Shown here: one piece after another, positions 27,301 to 42,601 of the stretch
Numbering within the stretch: the stretch's first letter is position 1
How the letters are laid out: each line of letters opens with the position of its first letter
From: Streptomyces griseicoloratus
GTDB lineage: Bacteria > Actinomycetota > Actinomycetes > Streptomycetales > Streptomycetaceae
Assembly (NCBI RefSeq): GCF_014534645.1
Contig: NZ_JACVQF010000187.1
Coordinates: forward strand, 300,035 to 364,034
Direction: 5' to 3'
DNA: 64,000 nt
Position numbers and translations under genes: made by a program
Notes under the pieces: generated by a model
Told to the model about the DNA's origin: nothing
Database searches by the model: none
The model's input: only the letters and a program-made list of their open reading frames with translations

Positions 27301-30300
27301 GGCGTCGGGCGCCATCTCCTGGTGGTACATCATCCCGGACTGCAGGGCGGTCATCGGGTAGGCGTCGACGACGTCCGGCGGGAAGACGGTGCCGGCCGGC
27401 AGCCCGGCGAACGGTTCGCGGACGGCCTGGTCGGTACGGGTCTCGGCCGCCCGCGGTGCGAGGGCGGCGACCGTCGGCGCGGCGTACACGTCCCGCACGG
27501 TCAGGTCCAGGCCCCGGTCCTTGGCGAGGCTCACCAGGCGGATGGCGCGCATGGAGTCCCCGCCGGCGTCGAAGAAGTCGGTGCCGGTGTCCGCGGTGGG
27601 GTCCGCGAGCACTTCGCGGAAGACCTCCAGGAGCAGGGCGTCGCGTGTGCCGGACGGCGCGGCGTCCCGCCCGGCCGGTGCCGTTGCGGCCGCCGTGTCC
27701 CGGGCCGCGGCGGCGACGACGGCCGCGCGGTCGAGTTTTCCGTTGTTGGTCAGCGGCAGGTCGTCGACGACCACGACGGTGCGCGGCACCATGTAGCGGG
27801 GCAGCGTCGTGCGTACGGCCGCCAGCAGCTGTGCGGGTTCGGGTGTGGCACCGGCCTCGGGGACGACGACGGCCACGAGGTGCGCGCCGCTGTCGTCCGT
27901 GGTGACCGCCGCGCCGGCCGCGGCGACGCCCGGACGTGCGCAGAACGCGCCCTCGATCTCGGCGAGTTCCACCCGGAAGCCGTTGACCTGCACCTGCTGG
28001 TCGCGGCGGCCGAGGTAGGCCAGGGTGGTGCCGTTGCGCCGGGCGAGGTCGCCGGAGCGGTACATGCGGGCGCCGGGCACCTGGGTGAAGGGGTCCGGCA
28101 GGAAGCGCAGCGCGGTCTCCCGGGGCCGGCCGAGGTAGCCGTCGCTGACCTGGGGGCCGCCGACGTAGATCTCGCCGACGCAGCGGTCGGCGACCGGGGT
28201 GCCGTCGTCGTGCAGGACGTGCAGCGCGGTGCCGGGCAGCGGTGTGCCGATGTCGGACTCGGCGGTGCGGGTGTCCTCGGGCCGCAGCCGTCGCCAGGAG
28301 GCGTGCACGGTCGTCTCGGTGATGCCGTACATGTTGACGAGCTGGGTGCGGTGGCCGATCTCCTCGTACCAGCGCTCGACGAGCCGCCGGTCCAGGGCCT
28401 CGCCCGCGAACAGCACGTAGCGGATGTGTTCGGTGGCGTCGGGCCGGGCGGCGAGAGCGGGCAGCATCACGGTCAGCGCGGACGGGGTCTGGCTGAGGAC
28501 GGTGACCTGTTCGCGGGCGCAGAGTTCGGCGAACTCCTCCGGCTCCCACGTGGTCAGCCGCGGCACCACGACCAGCCGGCCGCCGTGCACCAGGCAGCCG
28601 AACATCTCGTACATCGACACGTCGAACGAGCAGGCGTGGAAGAGGGTCCACACGTCGTCGGGGCCGAGGCCGTAGCCGTCGGCGGTCGCGTCGAGCAGGC
28701 TCAGCACGTTGTGGTGGGTGACGCGTACGCCCTTGGGCCGGCCGGTGGAGCCGGACGTGTAGATCACGTAGGCGGCGGCGTGCGCGGGCACGTGGGCGAG
28801 CGGCGCCTTGCCGGGGGCGTGCACGAGGTCGGCGAGGGCGGCCCGCTCCCCCGGCACCGTGTCGTCGTCGGTGATGGTGAGCCGGGCGCCCGAGTCGGTG
28901 AGGATGCCGCTGACGCGTGCGGTCGGCCAGGACTCGTGCAGGACCAGGCAGGCCCCGCCGGAGGCCATCACGCCGATGATGGCGACGACGAGGTCGAGGC
29001 CGCGGGGCAGGGAGATGGCCACGACGTCCCCGGCTCCGATGCCGCGGGCGCGCAGGGCCCCGGCGGTCGCCTCGATCCGTGCCCACAGGTCCGTGTAGGA
29101 CAGGGCGCCTTCGGGCGCGGTGACGGCGACCGCGTCCGCGCGGGTGCGGGCCATGGCGGCCAGGCGGCCGGTCAGCGACTCGCCGGCGTGCGGCACCCGG
29201 TCGGGCGGGGCGAGCGCGCCGGGTGCGGCCTCGGCGAACGGTCCGGTGGCGAGCGCGGTGACCGGGGCGGCCGGGTCGGCGCCGGCCGCCGTCAGCACGG
29301 CCAGGACGGTGCCGGCGATGGCCTCGGCGTCCGTGCCGGCCACCGCCCGGTGGTCCGCCTCGACGTACAGGGCGAGTGTGTCGCCCTCGTCGCGGACCAG
29401 GAAGTTCAGGTCGTACTTGGCGCCGGTCTGCGTCACTTCGAGGTGTTCGATCGCCAGTCCCGGGAAGTCGGGCGCGGGCAGGGTGGTCCCGAGGTCGGTG
29501 ACGATGACGTTGAACGCCGCGCGGGCGGCGGCGACGTCCTCGGGCACGGGTGCGTGGCGGACGGCGCCGAGGACGGCCGAGCGGGTGCGGCGCACCAGTT
29601 CGGTGAAGGGGGCGGGGCCGGCGTCGAGCCGGACCGGCACCATGTCGAGGAGCAGGCCGACGACCCGTTCCAGGCCGGTGCGGTCGCGGCGGGAGACCGG
29701 CATGCCGACGACCGGGTCCTGGCGTCCGGTGTAGCGGGACAGTGCGACGGCGACGGCGGTGGAGACGACGGTGAAGACGCTGGCGCGGGTCTGCTCGGCG
29801 ATGCGCCGCACGGCGGCGGTGGTGGCGGCGGGCACGACCGTGCGGTGGGCGTGGCCGCGCTCGCCGTCGGTGCCGTCGAGGGGCGGGGGCAGCGGGAGCG
29901 CGCCCAGCGACGCGTCGTCGAACCGTTCCCGCCAGTACCGGCGGGCGGCGGCGTGGTCGGCGTGGGCGACCCGGTCGGCCTCCCAGCGGGCGTAGTCGAC
30001 GACGGGCACGGCCTCGCCGAGGGGTGGCGGCTGCTGCCCTGCGGCGCGGCTGCCGTAGCAGCGTGCCAGGTCCTCCAGGAGCGGGCCGAACGACGAGCCG
30101 TCGGCGATGACGTGGTGCAGGACGAAGAAGAAGACGTGGTCCTGCGGCGCGAGCCGGAACAGGCGCATCAGCACCGGTGGGGCGGTGTCCAGGGCCAGCG
30201 GCAGGTCGGTCAGGCGTGCGCACTCGGCCAGGCACGCCTCCAGGCCGTCCGCGTCGCACTCCGTCAGCGGGGGCTGCACCGACGGCAGGATCCGCTGCTG

Positions 30301-30696
30301 CGGCTCGCCGTCGGTGACCGGGAAGACGGTGCGCAGCGACGGGTGCCGCTCGTGCAGGTCGTGGAGAGCCGTGACGAACGCGTCCCGGTCGAGGGGGCCG
30401 CGCAGGCGCAGTGCCCCGCACAGGTTGTAGGTGCCGTCCTCGGCGAAGTAGGAGGTGGCCCACAGGGAGCGCTGTGCGGCGGTCAGCGGTCCGGTGTCGT
30501 CGCCGGGCGGCGGCGGCCAGGTCAGGCCGTCGCGGCGGCCGACCAGGCCGACGAGGTCGGCGCGGTGCCGCTTCATCTGGGCCAGCAGTTCGGGCGGCAG
30601 TTCCTCGCCCCGGCCGCGGTAGCGGAGCCGTCCGTCGGTGAGGGTCAGGGCCACGCCGAGGTCGTCCAGGCGGCGCAGCACCTCCTGCGCGCTCAC
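24307..30696 (-). CDS. NRPS: TubC docking-C-A-T-C-T-C
   Basis: 2129 aa. Residues 1-55 (LRRLDDLGVALTLTDGRLRY) form a TubC-type N-terminal docking domain. Then C1 (HHVIADGS near 194), A ([11 protein letters not shown] near 642), T1 (GGDSMRA, Ser near 1046), C2 (HHHAILDGW near 1245), T2 (GGDSLTA near 1622), a repeat linker and C3 (HHIVCDGW near 1822). The pocket reads about D-V-Y-S-L-A-M-V-H, with a Thr-like back half; substrate uncertain. T2 has no A domain and must be loaded in trans. The protein ends with a C domain, so its chain must pass to a carrier on another protein such as the A-T or T-A proteins. GTG 30696 overlaps the upstream T gene (GTGA). Confidence 0.94.
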   Translation of the reverse strand: MSAQEVLRRLDDLGVALTLTDGRLRYRGRGEELPPELLAQMKRHRADLVGLVGRRDGLTWPPPPGDDTGPLTAAQRSLWATSYFAEDGTYNLCGALRLRGPLDRDAFVTALHDLHERHPSLRTVFPVTDGEPQQRILPSVQPPLTECDADGLEACLAECARLTDLPLALDTAPPVLMRLFRLAPQDHVFFFVLHHVIADGSSFGPLLEDLARCYGSRAAGQQPPPLGEAVPVVDYARWEADRVAHADHAAARRYWRERFDDASLGALPLPPPLDGTDGERGHAHRTVVPAATTAAVRRIAEQTRASVFTVVSTAVAVALSRYTGRQDPVVGMPVSRRDRTGLERVVGLLLDMVPVRLDAGPAPFTELVRRTRSAVLGAVRHAPVPEDVAAARAAFNVIVTDLGTTLPAPDFPGLAIEHLEVTQTGAKYDLNFLVRDEGDTLALYVEADHRAVAGTDAEAIAGTVLAVLTAAGADPAAPVTALATGPFAEAAPGALAPPDRVPHAGESLTGRLAAMARTRADAVAVTAPEGALSYTDLWARIEATAGALRARGIGAGDVVAISLPRGLDLVVAIIGVMASGGACLVLHESWPTARVSGILTDSGARLTITDDDTVPGERAALADLVHAPGKAPLAHVPAHAAAYVIYTSGSTGRPKGVRVTHHNVLSLLDATADGYGLGPDDVWTLFHACSFDVSMYEMFGCLVHGGRLVVVPRLTTWEPEEFAELCAREQVTVLSQTPSALTVMLPALAARPDATEHIRYVLFAGEALDRRLVERWYEEIGHRTQLVNMYGITETTVHASWRRLRPEDTRTAESDIGTPLPGTALHVLHDDGTPVADRCVGEIYVGGPQVSDGYLGRPRETALRFLPDPFTQVPGARMYRSGDLARRNGTTLAYLGRRDQQVQVNGFRVELAEIEGAFCARPGVAAAGAAVTTDDSGAHLVAVVVPEAGATPEPAQLLAAVRTTLPRYMVPRTVVVVDDLPLTNNGKLDRAAVVAAAARDTAAATAPAGRDAAPSGTRDALLLEVFREVLADPTADTGTDFFDAGGDSMRAIRLVSLAKDRGLDLTVRDVYAAPTVAALAPRAAETRTDQAVREPFAGLPAGTVFPPDVVDAYPMTALQSGMMYHQEMAPDARVYHIMLSYRVRGVLDPDAFRAAAQAVTDAHPVLRTSFDLASELGPLQRVHTGVTVPVTFEDLTGLDTEAQQERIRQVVADEIAEDFDLSRPGPFRLVALTTSATDYQLIFTHHHAILDGWSVNLFFEDLHARYRELLDAGTAAPQPVPRTTFGDYVALEQAALADEEQRTFWTGRTAGPARLIAPERSGAPVMRQFHLDLTGRLDGLRAAAARLGVPVKALLCAAHLRVVSWLTGSDDVATSMVFACRPEDRDADRVLGLFLNQLPLRMALGERSWADLAVRVHQEEQEMMRHRWYPNAAIQAGHGTTPLFDSGFNFTDYHNTRRMVGAGGLELLDAQELESTHYAYSSAYTVDVRTHELRLLMEYDAAALPHGTMALAAEVHRRALDAIVEDAGRSLRDTPLPGMADLARLLASDAPAGTTPLPAPAAAPAAAAPVRPAVPAPAEVPAPGVGPARVPLEESIREVWAEVLGTTDFDTATPFFDAGGDSLTAMQVVSRLRARHGTLSMRTFMTQPTIEGLANALTGAAPAPAAAPAPTVAPAPTVAPAPTVAPAAARHPLSRAQRQMWEIAGRLPGIGLFGMAGALRADGPLDITLLERTFTELTARHEALRTRFEATGDEPVQVVEPHVTVRVDVEDLTAHEHPARRCEKLMAAAAREALPLDRAPLMRVVVYRLAADRHVIFLNIHHIVCDGWSLKLLLSDAARIYREIAADGTPAPRPLPRGSGRLAEDRAAWLTTGEAARQRAYWLRQLTPPWPALADTPGSRFAELGTASFAQRLRSSTTRTTLPADAMRTVRAAARKHGLTDFMLVLAAYAAALRAWSGQDDIRIATMLANRVEPGLDEVVGLVANTVVLRMRLGDTDPVAVSRQAREVCVAAFEHQELPFEDVLAEIGDRHPHTGPVFEAMLVAQEETATVTAADGLVFAPYRSGHDVLGAQVVATATDFVLGVAPAGGELLFELRYRPATTSKELAAELLGAITTAVRTTAEALLETS
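25640..25693 (-). repeat. Three 18-bp tandem repeats in interdomain linker
   Basis: Three in-frame 18-bp units (25640-25657, 25658-25675, 25676-25693), the last two identical. They encode a PAPTVA-type linker between T2 and C3. Such Pro/Ala linkers vary in copy number by slippage. Confidence 0.85.
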
Positions 30697-30959
30697 AGCT
30701 CTCCCTCGAACACCGGCTCGGCGGGACGGGCGGCCCGCAGGCGGTCCAGCTCTTCGGCGACCTCCTCGACCGTGCCCAGCTCGAAGAAGTCCTCCAGCGC
30801 CAGTTCGACGCCGGTCACCTCGGTGAGCCGGTAGAGCACCTGCACGGCCAGCATGGAGTGGCCGCCCAGTTCGAAGAAGTCCCGGTCGACGGCCACCGTG
30901 TCCAGCTCCAGCAGTTCGCGCCAGACCTCGGCGACCTGATCCTGTGTCGACACCTTCAT
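30693..30959 (-). CDS. Free-standing peptidyl carrier protein
   Basis: 88 aa. One thiolation domain: FFELGGHSMLAVQVL with phosphopantetheine Ser near 36, followed by a short acidic tail. Its ATG shares one base with the TGA of the A-T-C gene (TGATG) and its stop overlaps the next NRPS (GTGA), so it is made in strict ratio with both. It has no A domain of its own. It lies between a C domain (end of the upstream protein) and the TubC-led C domain, so it may be a full elongation position loaded in trans by one of the separate A proteins. Confidence 0.92.
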   Translation of the reverse strand: MKVSTQDQVAEVWRELLELDTVAVDRDFFELGGHSMLAVQVLYRLTEVTGVELALEDFFELGTVEEVAEELDRLRAARPAEPVFEGEL

Positions 30960-33900
30960 CACCTTTCGCCGAAAGTCAGTACCGTGTCGGAGTCGGCCGC
31001 GCCGGCGCGCAGCACGTCGGCCAGCGCCTGCGTCCAGGCCGCGACGGTCGCGTGGTCGAGGGTCTCCGGCCAGAACAGGACCTCCAGCCGCAGCCGGTCG
31101 TTCTCGCCGGAGACGTCGATCATCAGGTCCAGGTCCATCACGGGGTCCGCCAGTTCGCGCGGCTCGACGCGGAGGTTCCCGAGCCGCATCGCGGTCCGCC
31201 ACGCGCCCTGGTGGGTGACCTTGACCTGGAACAGCGGGAACCGGCCCGCCCGGCGCGGCGGGTTCACCGCCGCGACCAGCTTGTGGAACGGGAGCCGGTC
31301 GTGTTCCTGCGCGCCGAGCACCTGCCGGCGGGCCAGGTCGAGCAGGTCGCCGAAGGACGGTGCGGCGCCGGGCGCGAGCCGGACGGGCAGCTGGTTGACG
31401 AACGTGCCGATCAGTTCCTCGCTGCCGGGCCACGAGCGGTTGACCGAGTCGATGCCGAGCACCAGGTCGGTGGTGGCGGTCGCGTCCCGCAGGACGACGT
31501 AGGAGGCGGCGAGCACCGCCATGAAGGGGGTCGCGCCGCGGGCGCGGGCGGTCTCGGCGAGGGTCTTGGTCTCCTCCGCCGTGAGGAGGGTGACCACGTG
31601 GTCGGTCACGAAGGCCGGCCTCGCCGGGCGGGGCCGGTCGAGCGGCAGGTCGATCGCCCCCGGGGTGCCGGCCAGTTGGTCCTTCCAGTACCGCGTGCAC
31701 TCCTCGGCGTCCGGGCTCTCCAGCCACGCGTGTTCGGCGGCCACGTAGTGGGAGTACGAGGCGGGCGGCAGCGTCACCGCGGTGTCGCCGGCCAGGGCCC
31801 GCTCGTAGTGCTCGGCGATGTCGCGTTTGAGCACCTGCAGGGACCAGCCGTCGGCGACCAGGTGGTGCAGGGCGAGGGTGAGCACGTGGTGGTCGTCGCC
31901 GATCCGCTCCAGCCGGGCCCTGGCGAGCGGCGGTTCGGGGGTGCGGGCGGAGATCCCGGGCTCGCCTGCGGGGCCCGTCTCCAGGGTGATCTCGGCGGTG
32001 GGCCGTACGACGGCCTTGGGGACGCCGCGGTCCTGGGTGAAGACGGTGCGCAGCGGCTCGTGCCGGGCGACGACCGCCGCCAGCGCGTGCCGCAGTGCTT
32101 CCTCGTCGAGGGGGCCGTGCAGGTCGAGCGAGAGGATCAGCAGGTTGGGCGCCTTGCGGCGGTGCAGTTGCTCGAAGAACCACAGCCGTTCCTGCCCGGA
32201 CGACAAGGCGCCCAGCGTGTCCGGGCGCCCCGGGGCGGCCACGGGTTCGGCGGCCTCGATCGCGGCGAGGAGACCGCGCGGGGTCGGGCGGGACAGGAAC
32301 GCCCGCAGGGACGTGCCCTCGGCGCCGAACCGGGCGCGGGCGGCGGCGACCAGGGTCATCGCCAGCAGCGAGTCACCGCCCGCGGTGAAGAAGTCGTCGT
32401 CCGCTCCCGTCACGGCCACGCCGAGGGTCTCGGCGACCAGGCCGCGCACCGCGTCGAGGCCGGCGGCCCGGGCGGCGGTGTCCGCGGCGGCCTCGGGGGT
32501 GTCCTCGGGGGTGTCCTCGGCGCACAGGGCCTCCAGGGCCCGGTGGTCGGTCTTTCCGGAGGTGTTGACCGGCAGCCGGTCGAGGACGGTCACCTCGTGC
32601 GGGACGAGGTAGTGCGGGGCGCCGGCGCGTACGGCGGCGGCCACGTCGGCCGGCGCGTCGAGGGTCACGAACGCCCGCAGCCGGCCGCCGGTGAACACGC
32701 AGGCGGCCGAGCGGACCTGGGGCACCCTCAGCAGCTCGGCCTCCACGTCGCCCAGCTCGACCCGGTGGCCGCGGATCTTGACCTGGCGGTCGCGGCGGCC
32801 GTGGAAGTCGAGGGTGCCGTCCGCGGCGCGGCTCACCCGGTCGGCCGTGCGGTAGAGCCGGGCGCCGGGCGTGCCGGACAGGGCGTCGGGGACGAAGGCG
32901 AGCGCGGTGCGCACCGGGTCGCCGATGTAGCCGCGGCCGACGCCGGCGCCGCCGACCAGCAGTTCGCCCTCGGTGCCGGCCGGTACCTCGCGGCCTCGTG
33001 CGTCGACCACGTACAGGCGGGTGCGCAGGATCTCCCGGCCGATGGAGGGCCAGGGCCGGGTGGCGCTCTCGGCCGCGGTCACCACGTGGTGGGTGACGTC
33101 GTCGGAGCACTCGGTCGGGCCGTAGGCGTTGACGATCGGGATGTCCGGGCAGTGCTCGTACCAGCGCCGGGCGACCGCGGCGGGCAGTGCCTCGCCGGTG
33201 GCGACGAGGTACCGCAGCGAGGACAGGCCGGCCCGCAGGTCGTCGTCGAGCTGTGCGGTGAGCACACTGAGGAAGGACGGGACGATCTCCAGGACGGTCA
33301 CCTGGTGCCGGCGGACCCAGGCCACCAGTTCGGCGGGCTCGGAGATGTTGCGGGGCGAGGCCACCGCGGTCCGGGCGCCGACGGTGAGCGCGGTGAGGGT
33401 CTGCCACACCGAGATGTCGAAGGACAGCGGCGCGGTGAGGCCGATGACGTCGGCGGGGGTGAGGCCCAGGTCGGTGGTCTTGGCCGCCATGTGGTTGTCC
33501 ATGCCGCCGTCGGCGACCATCGCGCCCTTGGGCGTGCCGGTGGACCCGGAGGTGAAGATGACGTAGGCGAGGCCGTCGCGCGGCCGGTCGGGGACCGTGT
33601 CCGGGGCCGGCCCCGGCGTCCCGGGCTCCTGCTCCTGGGTGGTGACGAGTACGCCGGGCGCGGGGTCGAGACCGGCCACGACCTGTGCGGCGAACTCCTG
33701 GTGTGCCGGCTCGACGAGCAGGGCCCGCACCTCGGCGTCGGTGCACATCCGGCGGGCGCGCGGCACCGGCACGCCCGGCTCCACCGGGACGAAGGCGGCG
33801 CCGGCGAGGAGGACGCCGAGCACCATGGCGACGTACCCGGGGCCGCGGTCGGCGACCAGGGCCACCACGGTCTCCCGGCCGGCGCCGGCCGCCCGCAGCC

Positions 33901-34042
33901 GGGCGGCGTGCCGGCGGGCCAGCGCGTCCAGTTCCGCGTACGTGTGGGTGATGCCGTCGGCGACGACGGCGGGCGTGCCGGGGTGCTCGTGCCGGTGGGC
34001 GGCAAACCGTGCCAGCACGGGGCTCACGGTCGGTTCGGGCAT
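30959..34042 (-). CDS. NRPS module A-T-C
   Basis: 1027 aa. Adenylation domain 1-505 (FTSGSTGTPKG near 164), carrier (GGDSLLAM, Ser near 558) and condensation domain 590-1027 (HHLVADGW near 726). The pocket reads about D-I-W-E-V-T-A-D-D. The acidic E278, D330 and D331 suggest a basic amino acid such as Dab or Dap. The neighbouring FAAL protein has nearly the same code, so two like residues may be joined in a row. ATG 34042 is preceded by GGAGAGGA and lies 2 nt after the FAAL-NRPS stop. The protein starts with A, so its amino acid is condensed by the C domain at the end of the upstream protein. Confidence 0.93.
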   Translation of the reverse strand: MPEPTVSPVLARFAAHRHEHPGTPAVVADGITHTYAELDALARRHAARLRAAGAGRETVVALVADRGPGYVAMVLGVLLAGAAFVPVEPGVPVPRARRMCTDAEVRALLVEPAHQEFAAQVVAGLDPAPGVLVTTQEQEPGTPGPAPDTVPDRPRDGLAYVIFTSGSTGTPKGAMVADGGMDNHMAAKTTDLGLTPADVIGLTAPLSFDISVWQTLTALTVGARTAVASPRNISEPAELVAWVRRHQVTVLEIVPSFLSVLTAQLDDDLRAGLSSLRYLVATGEALPAAVARRWYEHCPDIPIVNAYGPTECSDDVTHHVVTAAESATRPWPSIGREILRTRLYVVDARGREVPAGTEGELLVGGAGVGRGYIGDPVRTALAFVPDALSGTPGARLYRTADRVSRAADGTLDFHGRRDRQVKIRGHRVELGDVEAELLRVPQVRSAACVFTGGRLRAFVTLDAPADVAAAVRAGAPHYLVPHEVTVLDRLPVNTSGKTDHRALEALCAEDTPEDTPEAAADTAARAAGLDAVRGLVAETLGVAVTGADDDFFTAGGDSLLAMTLVAAARARFGAEGTSLRAFLSRPTPRGLLAAIEAAEPVAAPGRPDTLGALSSGQERLWFFEQLHRRKAPNLLILSLDLHGPLDEEALRHALAAVVARHEPLRTVFTQDRGVPKAVVRPTAEITLETGPAGEPGISARTPEPPLARARLERIGDDHHVLTLALHHLVADGWSLQVLKRDIAEHYERALAGDTAVTLPPASYSHYVAAEHAWLESPDAEECTRYWKDQLAGTPGAIDLPLDRPRPARPAFVTDHVVTLLTAEETKTLAETARARGATPFMAVLAASYVVLRDATATTDLVLGIDSVNRSWPGSEELIGTFVNQLPVRLAPGAAPSFGDLLDLARRQVLGAQEHDRLPFHKLVAAVNPPRRAGRFPLFQVKVTHQGAWRTAMRLGNLRVEPRELADPVMDLDLMIDVSGENDRLRLEVLFWPETLDHATVAAWTQALADVLRAGAADSDTVLTFGER

Positions 34043-34044
34043 GG

Positions 34045-40415
<6,371 letters not shown>

Positions 40416-40419
<4 letters not shown>

Positions 40420-41603
40420 TGCACTTCCTTCCATGTGAACCGGATGGTCGCCTCGCTCGCGCCGAACATGAGCCGCGGGTCGAGCAGGCGGGTGCCGGCC
40501 GGGTCGATCGCGAAGTCCAGGGTGGAGTCCAGGAGTTCCGCCAGGGCGTTGCGGATCTCCAGGCGGGCCAGCGGCGCGCCCAGGCAGTAGTGGATTCCGT
40601 GGCCGAAGGCGATGTGCGGGTTGGGCGAGCGCTCGATGTCGAACACGTGCGCCTGCTCGAAGATGCGCGGGTCGCGGTTGGCGGCCGCGATCCACACCGA
40701 CACCGACTGTCCGGCGGGGATCACGTGTCCGCCGATCACGACGTCGCGGACGGCCTTGCGTTCCACCCGGGTGGTCTCCGAGCGGTATCGCATGACCTCG
40801 TCGATGGCCGAGTCGAGGAGTTCGGGCCGGGCCCGCAGTTTCGCGACGGCCTCGGGGTGCCGTCCGAGGACGATCATCGCGTTCACGAGGGTGATGGTCG
40901 CGGCCTGCCCGGTGGACATCAGCAGCGCGACCAGGCCGGCTATCTCGTCGTCGCCGAGGCGTTCGCCGTCGATCTCGGCCGCGATGAGCTTGCTGATCAG
41001 GTCGTCGGCGGGAGCCGCGCGCCGGGCGGCGATCACCCGGTGCAGATAGGCCTCGGCGACCTGGGTCAGGGTGAGCACCTTCTGCAGGCCGTTGCCCTGG
41101 GCGCTCGGGTCGGCCAGCGCCAGCAGGTTCCCGGACCACTCCTGGAACAGCCGCTGTCCCTTGTCGGGGATGCCGAGCATCCGGGCGATGACGGTGGCGA
41201 CGACCGGTGAGGCGAACTCCCGTACGTAGGCCACCTCGGTCCGGCCGCGCAGGCCGGCGAGGAAGGTCCGGACGGTGTCGCGGATCATCGGTTCGAGCCC
41301 GGCGACCCAGCGGGGGGTGAAGGCCTGGCTCACCAGGCCGCGCAGGTTCCGGTGGCGGGGCGGGTCCATCCAGGTGAGGTTGCCCGTGCGGTACAGGCGC
41401 ATCGGCGAGTCGTCGGGCACCGGCCGCACCACGGCGTTGGAGAAGGCGCCGTGGTGGGCGAGCACCTCCTTGACCTCCGGGTAGCCGAAGACGTGCCAGC
41501 CTCCGCCCGGGGCCCGGGTGACCGGGTCGCGGGCGCGCAGCCAGTCGGTCAGCGCGGCCTCGTCGGCGGGTGGTGGCGTCCACACGCTCGTCGTCACGCT
41601 CAT
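40416..41603 (-). CDS. Cytochrome P450 1
   Basis: 395 aa. Heme loop FGHGIHYCLGAPLAR near 345 with the axial Cys, K-helix region DEVMRYRSETTRVERKA, I-helix STGQAAT near 240, and HRNLRGLVSQAF in the C-helix. A typical soluble bacterial class I P450 needing ferredoxin and reductase; no redox partner is encoded nearby. ATG 41603 overlaps the SbnA stop by 4 nt (ATGA), and its own stop overlaps the FAAL-NRPS start the same way. It may oxidise a carrier-bound residue or the lipid chain. The sequence does not say which. Confidence 0.93.
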
Positions 41604-42601
41604 GCTCCCTCTGTCGCTACCGGTGTGAGGTGTTCGGCGACCCAGTCGTCGGCGTAGACCGTGTCGGCGTACGGTGTGCCGCTGTCGGCGCACAGGAACG
41701 CCACCACCGGCTCGGGGCCCGTGTGTCCGTCGAAGTGACGGGTGATCGCGGCGTAGACGCAGCCGGTGGAGCCGCCCGCGTAGATCCCGTGGTCGTGCAG
41801 CAGGGCCCGGCAGCCGGCCACCTCGTCGCGTTCGGACAGCACGACCACCTTGCGGATCCAGGCGTCGTCGATGAGCGGCGGACGGATGCTGGAGCCGATG
41901 CCCGGGATGCGCCGGCGGGCCGGCGGGGCGCCGAAGATCGCCGAGCCCTCGACGTCGACGGCGACCACGGCGGCCTGCGGGTGTTCCTCGCCGAGCCGGC
42001 GGGAGAGCCCGTTGATCGTCGCGCCGGTGCCGACGCCGACGAAGAGGTAGTCGATGGGGCCGACGTCGTCGAGCAGTTCCCGTGCGGTCAGCTCGTAGTG
42101 GCCGCGTGCGCCGTCCGGGTTGGTGTACTGGTCGGGCCAGTACACGTCGGTCAGTTCCGCGCGCAGTTCGGCGACCCGGGCGAGCCGGCTCAGCAGGTAG
42201 CCGCCGGTGCTGTCCGGCTCGGTGACCTTCTCCACGCGTGCGCACAGCCGCCGCAGCGTCCGCTCGGTGGCCGCGTTCACGTTCGGGTCCAGCACCGGCA
42301 CGAACGGCACGTCCAGCTCGTTCAGGAACGAGGCGAGGGCGAGGGCGAAGTTCCCGGAGGACGACTCGACCACCGTGGTGGTCCGGGTGATCTCGCCGCG
42401 CCGCACCGCCTCGCGCAGGATCCAGATCGCGGCCCGGTCCTTCGCGCTTCCCGTCCGGTTCTCCGACTCCATCTTGGCGTAGAGCCGGATGCCGGGGTGA
42501 GGCAGCCGCACGACCGGGGTCCTGGGCAGGCCGCCCAGGAGCGCGCCGACCCGGTCGAGCAGCTCCTCGTCAATCCGTCGTTGGTCAACGTGCGCAAACA
42601 C
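41600..42601 (-). CDS. sbnA: SbnA-like PLP synthase of 2,3-diaminopropionate pathway
   Basis: 333 aa. Cysteine-synthase fold with PLP lysine in NRTGSAKDRAA near 48, ESSSGNFALALA near 79, and the SbnA-type segments VDVEGSAIFGAPP and IPGIGSS. SbnA condenses O-phosphoserine with glutamate to give N-(2-amino-2-carboxyethyl)glutamate, which SbnB then splits to Dap. SbnB is at 20067-21089. The GTG start at 42601 gives the usual N-terminal length and overlaps the FGE gene by 17 nt. No strong ribosome site is visible, so translation is probably coupled. The stop overlaps the P450 ATG. Confidence 0.88.
   Translation of the reverse strand: MFAHVDQRRIDEELLDRVGALLGGLPRTPVVRLPHPGIRLYAKMESENRTGSAKDRAAIWILREAVRRGEITRTTTVVESSSGNFALALASFLNELDVPFVPVLDPNVNAATERTLRRLCARVEKVTEPDSTGGYLLSRLARVAELRAELTDVYWPDQYTNPDGARGHYELTARELLDDVGPIDYLFVGVGTGATINGLSRRLGEEHPQAAVVAVDVEGSAIFGAPPARRRIPGIGSSIRPPLIDDAWIRKVVVLSERDEVAGCRALLHDHGIYAGGSTGCVYAAITRHFDGHTGPEPVVAFLCADSGTPYADTVYADDWVAEHLTPVATEGA

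Noticed and set aside
24499-30834. 2111-codon plus-strand open frame
   Set aside because: Antisense shadow of the TubC-led NRPS, without recognisable motifs.
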